A DNA stretch of 64,000 nucleotides from Spirometra erinaceieuropaei (taxonomy: Eukaryota; Platyhelminthes; Cestoda; Diphyllobothriidea; Diphyllobothriidae), in the NCBI GenBank assembly GCA_902702965.1, contig CACRXP010000067.1:9198-73197 (forward strand). The letters are read 5' to 3'. Below, piece after piece: positions 1 to 9,870 of the stretch (position 1 is its first letter; the number at the start of each line of letters is the position of its first letter). The notes below the pieces were generated by a model, which saw only the letters and a list, made by a program, of their open reading frames with translations, was not told where the DNA came from and did no database searches. The translations under genes and the position numbers were made by a program.

Positions 1-855
1 GTCGAAATCGTTCTGCTGTTTGAAACGGTCTTTTTGATGTCACAGAAATGACCGACATTAAATAGATACATTCAGTTTTGAACACTACTTGTCGTGCGAT
101 CTAATCTGCCTTCAGAGTAGGCGACCTAACTCATGAAGGTTGTCAAAATTTGCGAATGATTGCTTATCACTCGAAAAAATACTACATCTTAAGAGTCCAG
201 TGTCTACATAAATTACGAAAAGGTACGTTTAAATTAAAAAAACATAAAAGAAATGCTAAAGGTAGCGTTGCAGTGTATAGAAATGCAGTTTTAAAAAAAA
301 AAACACAATGTCCCAAAAACGTCAGAAATGGTTTAATTTAGTAAAATGTTTTCGCAGATGCGTATGATGTATTTGGACACCAAAAGCAGTTAATATAAAG
401 GTACAAATAAACTAACGTTTAATAACAGTGTTTGAGTGGAGTTTACATTAAAATATCTTTCGAGAATTAGTGTGATTTAACACTCGGCGGTTAGGCAATT
501 AATCAATTAGAAAACTTTCTTTAATACGTTTCCTCTTTAAAGAAATGCCTTAATATTTCCTTCCGTTGACAGGTGACTGTGTACTCCGCATTATGTGACG
601 GTGAGGCCAAGGAAACATTTGACAGTTCTGGTCATTTATTTCATTTGCTGGTGGTCATGTTTGTAAAATCACGTAAATATTTCCCAAAGGGAATCAATTT
701 CTGCCCATTCACACGATGGAATCCTTGTTTGCATTACTGCTTTTCTTCAGGGCACCAGATTGCACAGATTTGATAACATAGCTTTTTCGAATTGATTAAA
801 CATCTGCTTTTCTCAAAACTACCCGTGTCTTAGCAATTTGATTATCATGGTGAGT

Positions 856-1356
856 ACTGGACATATGAGGTACCAGCAACTCAAGGGAAAAGGTATTTCC
901 AATACTACGGCCACTCAGGCAGCAAAACAAACCACATGGCGAACTCTCCCATACGTCAAAAATGTATCTGAACTTGTCGAAAGACAATTGAAAAAGTACC
1001 AGATACACGTAGCACACCAGCCGGCAACTACCTTACGCACACAGCTTGTGCACCCTAAGGACAGGGTCGGCTACCTTGAAAGAAAAGGTGTCGTCTACAA
1101 AATCCCTTGTTCTAGTTGTGATGCCGTTTATTGTGGCCAAACTGGGAAATCTGTCTCAACCCGTTTACATGAGCATCAGTTAGCGGTGAAGAGACGCGAC
1201 CATTTATCCCAGGTGGCCATGCACACACTAGACACTGGGCATAAATTCGCATGGGAGAACACTCGCATTGTTGGCGCCTGCCAATCAAGAAAAGGCCGCG
1301 AATTCCTGGAAGCAATGCACTCAGATGAGGCATGCATCAACCGGCATATCGATTAA
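856..1356 (+). CDS. Penelope-like element C-terminus: GIY-YIG endonuclease (partial)
   Basis: The reading frame stays open to a TAA at 1354-1356. It begins in the linker after the reverse transcriptase (TWRTLPYVKNVSELVERQ, then ATTLRTQLVHPKDRV, a segment conserved in Penelope-like polyproteins). It continues into the endonuclease, KIPCSSCDAVYCGQTGKSV, which is the GIY-YIG fold start with a Cys pair. RLHEHQLAVKR follows and supplies the conserved Arg and His region. The usual Tyr-Ile-Gly is Tyr-Cys-Gly here. In complete elements this domain nicks target DNA for retrotransposition. With no RT upstream this copy cannot be autonomous. The frame opens at 838, but the first codons belong to the host block, not the element. 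Confidence 0.85.
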   Translation, partial: TGHMRYQQLKGKGISNTTATQAAKQTTWRTLPYVKNVSELVERQLKKYQIHVAHQPATTLRTQLVHPKDRVGYLERKGVVYKIPCSSCDAVYCGQTGKSVSTRLHEHQLAVKRRDHLSQVAMHTLDTGHKFAWENTRIVGACQSRKGREFLEAMHSDEACINRHID

Positions 1357-1568
1357 GATGCCACATACAAAATCGTTAAGGACAGATTCAAACTGAGTCA
1401 GCCAATCCCGAGATGACAATCTTAACCAATCATCGACTCCTTTTGCTAGACTCAGGCTAAAAGTTAATTGTTTTTGCACACCCATTGTCTGAAGACGAGC
1501 TGAGGAACCAGTCTCGAAAATTCACAATAAAATTTTGCAGTTTCCCAAAGAACTTCATCTTTCTAAAT
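857..1568 (+). mobile_element. 5'-truncated Penelope-like element
   Basis: The insertion begins just after TACTGGACATA and ends just before ATATAAAATTTTAAAATCC. The uninterrupted copy B reads GCACTGGACATAAAATAAAC at the same place, so both edges are fixed within a few bases, with a possible short ACATA/ATATA target duplication. Content is the last part of a Penelope-like ORF (connector plus GIY-YIG domain) and a 3' untranslated region ending near AATAAAATTTTGCAG. The reverse transcriptase is absent, as expected from 5' truncation during target-primed insertion. Confidence 0.75.
1485..1520 (+). ncRNA. Possible degenerate hammerhead core in PLE 3' region
   Basis: CTGAAGA (1489-1495) is followed by CGAG (1496-1499), a 13-nt loop, CTCG (1513-1516) and AAAA. 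CTGANGA, a stem, then an A-rich run resembles the hammerhead catalytic core known from Penelope-like elements. However, the G of GAAA is inside the stem in this fold and no cleavage triplet is obvious. It may simply be a conserved hairpin. Confidence 0.3.
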
Positions 1569-1865
1569 ATATAAAATTTTAAAATCCGGCTTAATCTTCT
1601 TGTTGAAATTGTCGCGGGTGAATTACCTTCGTTTCGGTGAAAAACTCGCTCAGATGTATAACCGTAGTCTTAGACATAGACTAGCCTAAAAATTGCACAA
1701 GTGTATATTAAAACGACCAAAATTGTTAAAATGAATCAATGTTTTTTTGATATGGTCAAACAGACAATTTTGTTTACTCAAGAAAGACAGTTCATTGAGA
1801 GAAGTGGAGGTGAATTCAAAAGACGCAACGTTGAAGACGTCCAGAAATTAGCAAATTAGTTTCCG

Positions 1866-2168
1866 TTATCGGGAGCTAAGTTGAATGACATACGGTTTGA
1901 CCGGAAAAAAAGGATTAAATCTGATTTCGCCGAGGAGGACGTTGTAGGGACAAAAGTTTTCATAAGACAACATTCTGCAAGGCCGATCGGTGGCTAATGA
2001 ATTTAAATAAAACTGACAGGTGTGATCATATACATTCACTTCTGTGTTTTCAGATAAAAAAATCTTTCGAATTTTAATAATTGGACATTTTCGTTCGTTT
2101 TCGATTACGGTGAGTTTAAACGGGCCTAAAAATATTGTGGAGTTTTTCAGTAGTTTCAGTATGTTCAC
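1866..2168 (-). CDS. Candidate exon, unknown protein
   Basis: A 100-codon open frame on the minus strand in AT-rich DNA. It includes four Cys, among them KCPIIKIRKIF, YDHTCQFYLN and RPCRMLSYENFCPYN. It lies beside block copy A. No family is recognised. It may be a decayed exon of the same minus-strand gene group seen at 2523-2681. A chance frame is possible. Confidence 0.3.
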   Translation of the reverse strand: MNILKLLKNSTIFLGPFKLTVIENERKCPIIKIRKIFLSENTEVNVYDHTCQFYLNSLATDRPCRMLSYENFCPYNVLLGEIRFNPFFPVKPYVIQLSSR

Positions 2169-2354
2169 TTATTGTCAATAAAGACAGATTATTAATTACG
2201 TGTACGTGTATATCTTTAAAATAAATCACTTTTTGAAGATATTTACCCAAATGTGAGTGTTTTGACGTCCCTTATCATGAAAAAAGGTCGTTTGAGTCAC
2301 ATGAGTTAACTAATTTAATCAGTTCACCACATAAGCGAAATAAATGGGTCCCCG

Positions 2355-3020
2355 CAACGAACGCGGGAACAACCATATCTTCAATCAATACGAAGACTTT
2401 TTTCAATAAGTTTTTTCTTCAAAAAAATGCATTAATAATGTAATTTATTGACGGATCTCTGTGTAATTTTCATCACGTCAAAGAAAGGCAAAAAAAGCAT
2501 TTTACACTTGTGGTCATTGACTTCATTTGGTGGTGTTCAAGTCTATAAATATTTTTAAAGGAATATCAATTTCAGCCCATTTAAACGATGGAATGCTTTT
2601 CTTTGTTACTGCCCACTTCAAAGCACCACAACGCACAGATTTTCTTGTATGGCTTTTACGAATTGATAAAACATCTGGTTTTCATAAAACCACCTCTGTC
2701 TTAGCCATTTGATTATCAAGGTCAGCACTGGACATAAAATAAACTTTAAAATCCGGCTTGATTTGATTGTTGTAAATATGGCGGGTAAATTACCTCCGTT
2801 TCAATGAAAAACACGTTCAAATGCACAACTGAAGACTAAGACATGTATTAGCACACGAATTTGCATAATGTTGTATTACAACGTTCATTTTCGTTATAAA
2901 TATCACAATATGGCTTGATATGGTTACGCGCACACATTTTCTGCACACGAAATACACTTTTCATAGAGTTCAGTGGATGAAAAAGCAAAATTCGCAACGT
3001 TTTAGACGCCCATAATTTTT
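2355..3020. repeat. Duplicated block, copy B (empty site)
   Basis: This is the uninterrupted counterpart of 480-856 plus 1568-1850. It contains the minus-strand open frame at 2523-2681. The junction at about 2735-2750 shows the sequence before insertion of the Penelope-like element found in copy A. Confidence 0.75.
2523..2681 (-). CDS. Candidate terminal exon, unknown protein
   Basis: 52 open codons end at TGA (2523-2525, complement). The frame reads through SIRKSHTRKSVRCGALKWAV and ends FKWAEIDIPLKIFIDL followed by a few residues. Copy A has the same DNA at about 636-830 with in-frame stops and shifts, so if this was a gene, that copy is dead. The end resembles the tail of the gene at 44.7 kb (FTDGEIDVLSTLW), a weak similarity seen by eye. 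Confidence 0.35.
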   Translation of the reverse strand, partial: KPDVLSIRKSHTRKSVRCGALKWAVTKKSIPSFKWAEIDIPLKIFIDLNTTK

Positions 3021-3818
3021 TCACATCAGTTTGCGTTACAAGGTTTCATAAAACAAGTCACAAACAGTACGTTATTTGTCGATGGACTAGAAAAACACTC
3101 GCACACATGGCTAACTTTAATGCTTAAACTTACTGTTTAGTTACAGTAAATATACTTTATAATCAAATGTTTATTTTGATTTCTGAATAGATTTTCTTTT
3201 GAAAAAATACTTAGGGCAGAACATGAGATTAATTATCCTGCAGCAAAACGTGACATCCATGCAGTCACTTTATAATGCCGAACTGAAAACTATCGTTGCA
3301 TTTACTTCCGCCGTACATTTTACAGAAAAGTTGCAGAATTGTACTTTTGTTTACGTTTTGGCGTAAAATTGCATGTTTACATTTGATGCCTAATAAGTAT
3401 TGATTTTTTTGGGTTCTAAAAACTCCCACATTTCTATATGTATTTAAAAAAGTAGTAAAATTTTTCAAAACGATGTTCCTGCACCTGCTTTAATTTAAGG
3501 CATGTGCAAATGTAAGTAATCATCCTTCTCCTTCGCTAATGAATACTGTCGACATCGGAAATGAGCTCCTATGGAATCGCCTATTTCTGGCGCTTGTGAA
3601 TGAATTCACGATGCGAAAAATGGAAATATACCTATGTAGACAACGCCTTTGTGACTGTCAGTAGACATCAGCGGAAAACGTGATAGGACGGCCCAGAACA
3701 GGACGCACCGTTCCTGTCGTCCGAAGGTCACGCCTGACAAAGAACCGCAAACTTGTCGCACAGCCTCGTCTAGGAAGCCCGCATGCCAGCCAGACATTAG
3801 TACGCCGCTGAGTCAAGT
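3021..3818. other. No gene seen
   Basis: AT-rich sequence to about 3550, then a more GC-rich stretch up to the Gypsy LTR. A 67-codon minus-strand frame at 3265-3468 has no support. The GC-rich part (3640-3818) could be the outer part of a longer 5' LTR whose 3' counterpart was deleted. Confidence 0.4.
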
Positions 3819-4049
3819 GCGACCTTCAGGGGTCAGCAAAACGCGAGGGCCTGCCCATGCGGGCGCTCAGGACTGGACCAATAGGAACACGCAAACCAGA
3901 CGAAGGCTGAACCCTTAAATACGAAGCCACGGACGGACGGATTTAGAGTTGATGTACACAGGGTGACTGACGCAGTAAAGCTGTTCTCTCCTATCCTGTC
4001 TGTTTTCTATTCCGCACAGAACTGGCGTCATACTAATTTGGGGATATAA
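3819..4049 (+). repeat. 5' LTR (visible part)
   Basis: Starts GCGACCTTCAGGGGTCAGC and ends TTTGGGGATATAA. It aligns end to end without gaps with 6444-6674, differing at roughly a dozen positions by eye. CCTTAAATACG at about 3914 could serve as a TATA-like element. The start is defined only by loss of similarity to the other copy, so the true LTR may extend upstream. Confidence 0.8.
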
Positions 4050-4053
4050 CAAG

Positions 4054-4066
4054 TGGCGACGCAGGT
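4054..4066 (+). other. Primer-binding site
   Basis: TGGCGACGCAGG follows the 5' LTR after a 4-base gap. TGG complements the CCA of a tRNA 3' end, and TGGCGACG is the start seen in elements primed by serine tRNA. The isotype is an inference. Confidence 0.6.
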
Positions 4067-4077
4067 GAACACAGAAA

Positions 4078-5574
4078 ATGATCAGTGAAGAACAGATGCA
4101 GAAATTGTTGGAAGCACAGCAAGCCAGCTTTATGGCTCTTCTTGCAGGAATGCAGAAGGACTGGAAGCAGACAGGAAACGATGACAGAAGGAAGTGGCTG
4201 GAGGACAGGATCACAGAATTCACCTACGAACCTGACGACGGTTTTACGTTCGATATGTGGTTCAGAAAATATGAATTACTGTTCGAAAGAGAGGGGAAAA
4301 GTTTTTCTGACGCAGAAAAAGTTGAAATTCTGTTGCTGAAACTTGGACGAATGGAACACGATAAGTATGTCAAATTTGTCCTATCGAAGAAACTGGCCAA
4401 AATCAAATTCACGGAGACGGTGAGAAACCTGAAAGCATTATTCACCTCTTCAAAGTCATTGTTAAACAGACGTTTTGAATGTTTTAAATTGGAGAAGAGA
4501 GTAAACAAAGACTATTTTGATTTGGCTGGTAGACTTAATGATATGTACCAACAGGCTGATCTCCAGCAAGCAACAGCAAACCAGGTTAAGGCCCTGTTGT
4601 TCATAAAATCACTTATTCTACCGGAGGACGCGGACATACGCACGCGGCTGCTGCCCAAACTGGACCAGGATAGTGACAAGACTGTACAGAAGTTAGCAGA
4701 TGAATGTTTTAGACTCAGGAACATTAAACAGGATACAAGGTTAATTGGCGAAGCAAACAGTCAACAGCTACAGGTGTTGGACATTAGGAAAAACTGGCCA
4801 CCACAAAGAAATACATTTCCCAGAAGACCAAAGACTGCCTGCTGGCAGTGCGGTGGATGGCACTATGTCGTCGACTGCCCCTATAAAGCGCAGAAGTGTT
4901 TCAAATGTTCGAGATTTGGCCACAAATCGACATACTGCAGAGCAGGACGGCAAAGTCCCAGGAAACAGTGCAACGCCGTTTCTGATGGTGAGTCACCGGT
5001 ACTAGGCTGCGAACACCGAAAATATCTAATCGTGATCATAAAGGAGAAAGCGGTCAGGCTTCAAGTGGACACAGCGTCTGATCTGAAGATTATAGCGGTA
5101 GAAACATGGCAGATGATAGGAGCACTCAGTCTTATCCCAACTCCTGTCACTGCAGGGGCATCAAACGGCACAGAAATGAAATTCAAGGGAAGTTTTTCAA
5201 CTAGTATCGGATTTGGGGATAAAAATTGTCTAGCAGACGTCTTCGTATCAGAGTGTCCGATCGACCTCCTGGGAAATAATGCAATCTCCGTGTTGGGGTT
5301 ATGGAGTCAGCCATTTGACAGAATCTGCTGCGCAGTACAAGAAACGGAACAGAATCTGCGGGAGAAGTATGCAAAAATGATGGAAAAGTCAGTCGGGAAA
5401 TGCACCAAAACGAAAGCAGTTTTACGCATTAAACCAAACAAGAAACCAGTTTCCAGGCAATATCGTCCAGTTCCGTTTGCAATCCAGGAAGACTTGGTGA
5501 AAGAGTTGGAACGTTTACAAGAGAAGGGTATCATTTACCCACCAATTACTCCGCATGGGCTGCGCCAATTGTAG
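4078..5574 (+). CDS. Gag-protease, start of RT (Gypsy element)
   Basis: 498 codons start at ATG 4078, 29 bases after the LTR. Residues ~1-250 are Gag (ITEFTYEPDDGFTFDMWFRK and TRLLPKLDQDSDKTVQKLAD are typical of this clade). Two zinc knuckles lie at ~255-291: CWQCGGWHYVVDC (one residue short of C-X2-C-X4-H-X4-C) and CFKCSRFGHKSTYC. The aspartic protease is at ~322-400, with catalytic Asp331 in QVDTASDLKII, where the usual Gly of DTG is Ala. The RT N-terminus begins ~440 (SRQYRPVPFAIQEDLVKELE). The frame ends at a premature TAG because of a frameshift near 5535-5545; similarity continues in another frame. The Ala at DTAS may impair the protease. Confidence 0.85.
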   Translation: MISEEQMQKLLEAQQASFMALLAGMQKDWKQTGNDDRRKWLEDRITEFTYEPDDGFTFDMWFRKYELLFEREGKSFSDAEKVEILLLKLGRMEHDKYVKFVLSKKLAKIKFTETVRNLKALFTSSKSLLNRRFECFKLEKRVNKDYFDLAGRLNDMYQQADLQQATANQVKALLFIKSLILPEDADIRTRLLPKLDQDSDKTVQKLADECFRLRNIKQDTRLIGEANSQQLQVLDIRKNWPPQRNTFPRRPKTACWQCGGWHYVVDCPYKAQKCFKCSRFGHKSTYCRAGRQSPRKQCNAVSDGESPVLGCEHRKYLIVIIKEKAVRLQVDTASDLKIIAVETWQMIGALSLIPTPVTAGASNGTEMKFKGSFSTSIGFGDKNCLADVFVSECPIDLLGNNAISVLGLWSQPFDRICCAVQETEQNLREKYAKMMEKSVGKCTKTKAVLRIKPNKKPVSRQYRPVPFAIQEDLVKELERLQEKGIIYPPITPHGLRQL

Positions 5575-5819
5575 CGGTTAGGAAGCCAAATGGCAACTTG
5601 CGACTGTGTGCTGACTATTCGACGGGATTAAGCGATGTTTTGGAGGATTACTACCATCCTCTACTGACGGTGGAGGATTTTTTTGCCAAGTTAAACGGTG
5701 AAAAGTCATTTGCACGAATTTATCTTTCAGAAGCCTATTTACAGATAGACGTGGAGGAGGAATCGCAGGCGCTACTGACAACAACACTCCAAAAGGTTTA
5801 TTCAAGTTTACGCGGCTGA
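5541..5819 (+). pseudogene. RT fingers/palm fragment, frame 2
   Basis: This continues the reverse transcriptase after the first frameshift: RLCADYSTGLSDVLEDYYHP, then LTVEDFFAKLNGEKSFARIY. The palm A region reads YLSEAYLQIDVEEES, where Asp of the usual D-L-x-x-A-Y is Tyr. It ends at a TGA after a second frameshift near 5787-5800. A lost catalytic Asp plus two shifts make the polymerase dead. Confidence 0.8.
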
Positions 5820-6443
5820 ATTACGGCATTAAAACGGCTCCAAGCATTTTCCAGCAGGTTATGGATACAATGCTTACGGATACGCAGGGAGCGGTTGCGT
5901 ACTTAGACGACATTCTAGTAGTTGGTCGCTCGCAGGAGGAATTACTAGAAAGGCTGGACAAAGTCATGGATAATCTCGTCAATTATAGATTTAAAATTAG
6001 CATGCAAAAAAGCGAATTTTTGCGTAAAGAAATTCACTATCTCAGATTCATAATAAATGCAGACGGAAGAGCACCGGACCCAGAGAGAGTGCTGGCATTT
6101 CAGAGCATAAAAACCCCACAGAATGTAAAGGAATTACAATCCTTCACGGGTCTTGTCAGTTACTACGGGCCGTTCATAGAGGGACTTCACAGTTTGAAGG
6201 GAACTTTAAATCAACTTTTTTGCAGGGAAACCCCATTCGTCTGGTCAGAGGCTAAGATAAATCATTCGCCCATGCTCTCCCATTTCGAGTTGAGCAATAA
6301 AACGATCGTCCAGGCCGGTGCCTCTGACTATGGACTGGGCGCAGTCTTGCGTCAAAAGAATGTGGGCGTAAAAGTTCAGCCTCTAATGCATGCTGCGAGA
6401 TCACTGGCGAAAGCAGAAAGAAATTACAGTCAGATAGAAATGC
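5795..6443 (+). pseudogene. RT palm, thumb and partial RNase H, frame 3
   Basis: Contains FQQVMDTML, the catalytic YLDDILVVGRS, the connection (ELQSFTGLVSYYGPF) and the RNase H start AGASDYGLGAVLRQ. The first RNase H Asp of the expected DAS is Gly here. The ERNYSQIEM motif follows, and then the sequence runs directly into the 3' LTR. The rest of RNase H and the integrase are absent. The open frame continues into the LTR to 6535 only by chance. Confidence 0.8.
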
Positions 6444-6674
6444 GCGACCTCCAGGGGTCAGCAACACGCGAGGGCCTGCCCATGCGGGCGCTCAGGACTG
6501 GACCAATAGGAACACGCAAACCAGACGAAGGCTGAACCCTTAAATACGAAGCCACGGACGGTAGGATTTAGAGTTGATGTATTCAGGGTGACTGACGCAG
6601 TAAAGCTGTTCTCTTATATTCTGTATGTGTTCTATTCCGTACAGAACTGGCGTCATACTAATTTGGGGATATAA
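6444..6674 (+). repeat. 3' LTR
   Basis: A gapless match to 3819-4049. It is followed by TTAAACG rather than the primer-binding site. It follows RNase H with no polypurine tract or integrase, so the junction at 6443/6444 is a deletion breakpoint. Confidence 0.85.
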
Positions 6675-6906
6675 TTAAACGCCGTTCAACGCGGCCAGGT
6701 ATCTCCATTACTCTCCGCAACTAAATTGACGGTAAACTCCCATTCGTGATGGGATCCTAGTGCGGAACACTGACGGTAAATTCCAAACATTAGTGTTCCC
6801 TGAGGAAGCTTATACATAATTTATCCTACACTACGAGCGTAACCATTCTAACGTTTACAAACAGAGTGCTCTTGATATCTTAAACATTCGAAAAGTGATA
6901 CAATGA

Positions 6907-7218
6907 TCGACAAATGAAGAATACCAGAGAGAACCTTTTAATTTTTCCAATCCGTGTCCCCATTACGGCTACCCCACGGACTCTGTATGCCAATGCATTG
7001 GAAATCAAGAACAAAAAGTAGAAGACGAGGGACTAAATTGTTTCGATCACTCGCCAAAACAAAAACTGCAAACACTTCTTCTAATCAAAAAGGCGTCCGA
7101 ATTTGTTGAACGACACCCAAAAGAGCGTCAAATACAAGCGACACAGAAAGCGACATTAAAACGGGGCAAAGAGCTTGTACCTTCCAGGGAACGATTGGAC
7201 AATTTGGGTAGAAAATAG
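6907..7218 (+). CDS. Open frame of 103 codons, unrecognised
   Basis: Open between a TGA at 6904 and a TAG at 7216. No ATG lies near the left edge, so this would be an exon or a fragment. The composition is protein-like: a Cys/His/Tyr-rich start (FSNPCPHYGYPTDSVCQCIG), then a charged helical part (LLIKKASEFVERHPKERQIQ). It follows the Gypsy 3' LTR by about 230 bases. It could be the remnant of a transposon protein. I do not recognise a family. Confidence 0.35.
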   Translation, partial: STNEEYQREPFNFSNPCPHYGYPTDSVCQCIGNQEQKVEDEGLNCFDHSPKQKLQTLLLIKKASEFVERHPKERQIQATQKATLKRGKELVPSRERLDNLGRK

Positions 7219-8423
7219 TCTATAAGATTCCATATGGCACCTTTCTAATGAGGAATGTCTAAGTCAAACTGCAACATACTTCTGCACACGCTAAATGAAC
7301 ACCAGTTAAAAAAGGACGCAAGATCACTTATCCCAAGTTGTCCTCCATACGTAACGAACTGGGCACAAGCGTAGTCCAGAGAAAATGCAAATTGACAGTC
7401 TCTACTAAAATAAACAAGATCGGAATTTTTAACGGCCACTGACTATGATAATTCATGCGTCGAACAATCTAGAAGCCATGTACACAAATCGCGAAGAATA
7501 ACGGAAAAGGTTATAGCCATTCAAGATGTGATGTCAGCCAATCATTCATGTCACTGACAAAGAAGTATTAATTTTTCAGGTTTTTTTGACTGTTAATCCA
7601 CGCTTATTACACTTCTCTTGAAGACCTAAGAAACCTGAGTAAACAATTCGCAAAATAAGGTTTGTTTATTTTGTCAAAATACTCAATCATGGTTGTAAAA
7701 AAATACGTGAGAAGAAATAAGTTCTTAGGAGAAAGTTAACACTTTTTTTTCGTAGATTTTATACTCGTTTACCAGTTCGTGCACAAATGTTGTGTTAGTC
7801 TGCAAAATAATCCAAATTTTAACATGCTAATAATCCAAATTCCTTTGTTTCTCTTGCCAGTCAGCCTTCATCGGACTTTTGAATCACGTTATGATTCTTG
7901 TTCACTGAATCTAGCTGGATGTGCCGATGTGCAAGTTGTTAAGATATATAACCTCTTAACGATCTCCTCCTATCTGAGTTAAACACACCCATAATGGGAG
8001 TCTTGTTCCGGAAAACACCTATGCCAAGTTAAGACAGTTAGCATATTAAGTTGGGAGAATTGGTTTTGCCTTTTACTGTGAACTAGTGTTTATGTGTGCC
8101 TGTACCGACAATTCTCCAAGTTAACTGTACTGTCAGCGTAGAAGCCTTCTGTTTTTTAAAACTTGCAAATCATATAATAAGAGTGTGCAAGCATTTTTTA
8201 CGAAATACATTTGTCAATTTGCACGCTGCATGTATTTATAACTCACGCGAGTATCATTCAGTTATTTCGGACACATTCCCGATGCACTTAAATGATGGAT
8301 ATTTTTTAGATTTTAAGGTAGATCGAAACAGTCTAATCCCTTACTTCCTTGCCTACCCTAGAATATCTATTCCAGAAATTATATTTTTATGATTAATTTA
8401 GTTCTGTTTGGTAAGTTTCGTTG
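7219..8423. other. No gene seen
   Basis: Mixed AT-rich sequence with short frames only (for example 7245-7439 minus and 7779-7982 plus), none with recognisable similarity or flanking splice signals. CGTCGTTTTAACGACG just beyond (8469) is a small perfect palindrome. Confidence 0.4.
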
Positions 8424-8666
8424 TCAGAGTAGTGACTTTTGGTTTGATTGGGGAGGCTGTTTACGGAACGTCGTTTTAACGACGGGGTGATTCCCCTCGT
8501 AATGTAAAACGATTCTTCCATAGATAACGTTTAACAACGTCTCGTCATTCTTTCTCTCTACGTGTACATAAAGCAATGATATTTTGTTATCAAGCTCTTT
8601 TTTGAATTTGAAATTGATTCCTTGAAATGCTGAGTTGACAGTGCCGTGAGACATATTTATACTCAT
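8424..8666 (-). CDS. Candidate exon, unknown
   Basis: 80 open codons starting MSINMSHGTVNSAFQG and ending KTTFRKQPPQSNQKSLL. It has a plausible hydrophobic-polar pattern but no family, paralogue or splice evidence. Low confidence. Confidence 0.2.
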   Translation of the reverse strand: MSINMSHGTVNSAFQGINFKFKKELDNKISLLYVHVERKNDETLLNVIYGRIVLHYEGNHPVVKTTFRKQPPQSNQKSLL

Positions 8667-9870
8667 AAGCGCAATTTATATAAATTGCTCAGCACATTGG
8701 GCCGACTGATGAATGGGCGACAGTTTCTGATTTTTGAAACGTGACTTTCGCCAGAAAACTCGACATGGGTGGTCTTAGCTCCTTCAATTTGTCCAAAAAC
8801 CCTATCGTATTATCGATTTTGTTTCACAAACCTTTGTCAGTAGATAGGGGTTATGGAATAGGCGTTTAGAAATATCGCCTAAGGCGATGCTATCATTCCC
8901 GGTGGTAATCCGTGTTTGTGAACTTAAGGCTGTATAGATGGTAGACATCTGCGGTTCATTTTTTACAGGAACTAAGCATCATCTTCTAATAACAACTTCT
9001 TTATTCTAAGACTGCTAGCGCCTTTTAAAAGCTAACTATTGCGCCTTGGTACGGCCCGCGGCAAAAAGTTTAAAAATCAGTCTTTATTCCAATACTGCCA
9101 ACAAATCTCATCACAGTCTGCTCTGCCTAAAATCAAAATTCAGTCCGATTTTGCAGCAAGAAGTATAACAAAAGGTTTTGTTAATTAAGGCGTTCGAAGG
9201 GTTTTTTTGTGCAACAGAAAAGGATTTTACTATTCAAGGTATGTACAGTGATGTTTATGTTTGGTAAATCATTCACTTTCGTAATATTTTGTTGATAGGA
9301 TAAAAACCAAGTCAAAAATGATGTTAAGGTAACGAAACAGAAAGCGCATGTTTCATAACCTTAGGAAACCCACCAAATTCAGCCACTTCAAGGCTTGATA
9401 TCGACACGTTGTCTGCCCTTTGTCAAGCACTTTTGGCCTGCTATCTTCGTTGATGAATGATTTTCTACTTTTTTATCTTAATTTATAGATTCAAGTAGAT
9501 GCAAAGGCAGCTTATCGTGGCAAAATAGCCCGGTTTCTTCCTCGGAAACGTGGAGTTTTTAAAATATATAGTAAACATTAGACGAGCACGCTCATTATAT
9601 GCTTTGCCCTTGGACAGATGCAATTTACAATCATTGAGTGGATTTTGTCGCAGATTTTATTTAAAAAAATTTGTAAAGTTGCTGCATATAAACGGAAGAC
9701 ACTTTTGGCATGGCATATTCTTGATTTTAATAGATTCAGACGTTAACTGCCGTGGTTGATTTACAAAGTCATATTAACCTGGTCGATCGTGCTTATTTAG
9801 CTAGTATTTACACTAACCAACTTGTATATCTTAAATATTCTCAGGTAACGGTAGCTCACTTCGTAAATTT
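8667..9870. other. No gene seen
   Basis: Non-coding by inspection. A 69-codon plus frame at 9550-9759 has no support. Confidence 0.4.

Larger units (their letters stand above)
480..1850. repeat. Duplicated block, copy A (interrupted)
   Basis: Two stretches, about 480-856 and 1568-1850, align in order and orientation with one unbroken stretch at about 2355-3020. Shared landmarks include TGCCCATTCACACGATGGAA at 703 (TTTAAACGATGGAATG in copy B), TTAAAATCCGGCTTRAT at 1578 and AATTACCTYCGTTTC at 1621. The 711 bases between the two stretches are a Penelope-like element insertion. Copy A is therefore a filled site and copy B an empty site. Divergence is substantial, so the duplication is old. Confidence 0.75.
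3819..6674 (+). mobile_element. Ty3/Gypsy LTR retrotransposon, internally deleted
   Basis: Two direct 231-bp repeats flank gag, protease, reverse transcriptase and the first half of RNase H. The coding style (gag without a classical capsid name, two zinc knuckles, DT(G/A)S protease, YLDD RT, DASDYGLGAVL-type RNase H) is that of K02A2.6-like Gypsy elements of invertebrates. RNase H stops at about 6443 exactly where the 3' LTR begins, so the rest of RNase H and the whole integrase are gone. There are at least two frameshifts in RT. No clear target duplication or TG...CA ends are visible, so the outer ends may be incomplete. Confidence 0.9.

Noticed and set aside
3265..3468. 67-codon minus frame next to block copy B as a paralogue of 1866-2168.
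   Set aside because: Weak residue similarity exists, but the position is not collinear with copy A once the blocks are aligned.
4085..5005. Other-frame and minus-strand open frames inside gag (e.g. 4085-4339, 4224-4508, 4745-5005).
   Set aside because: They overlap a frame with clear Gag and zinc-knuckle motifs and have no motifs of their own.
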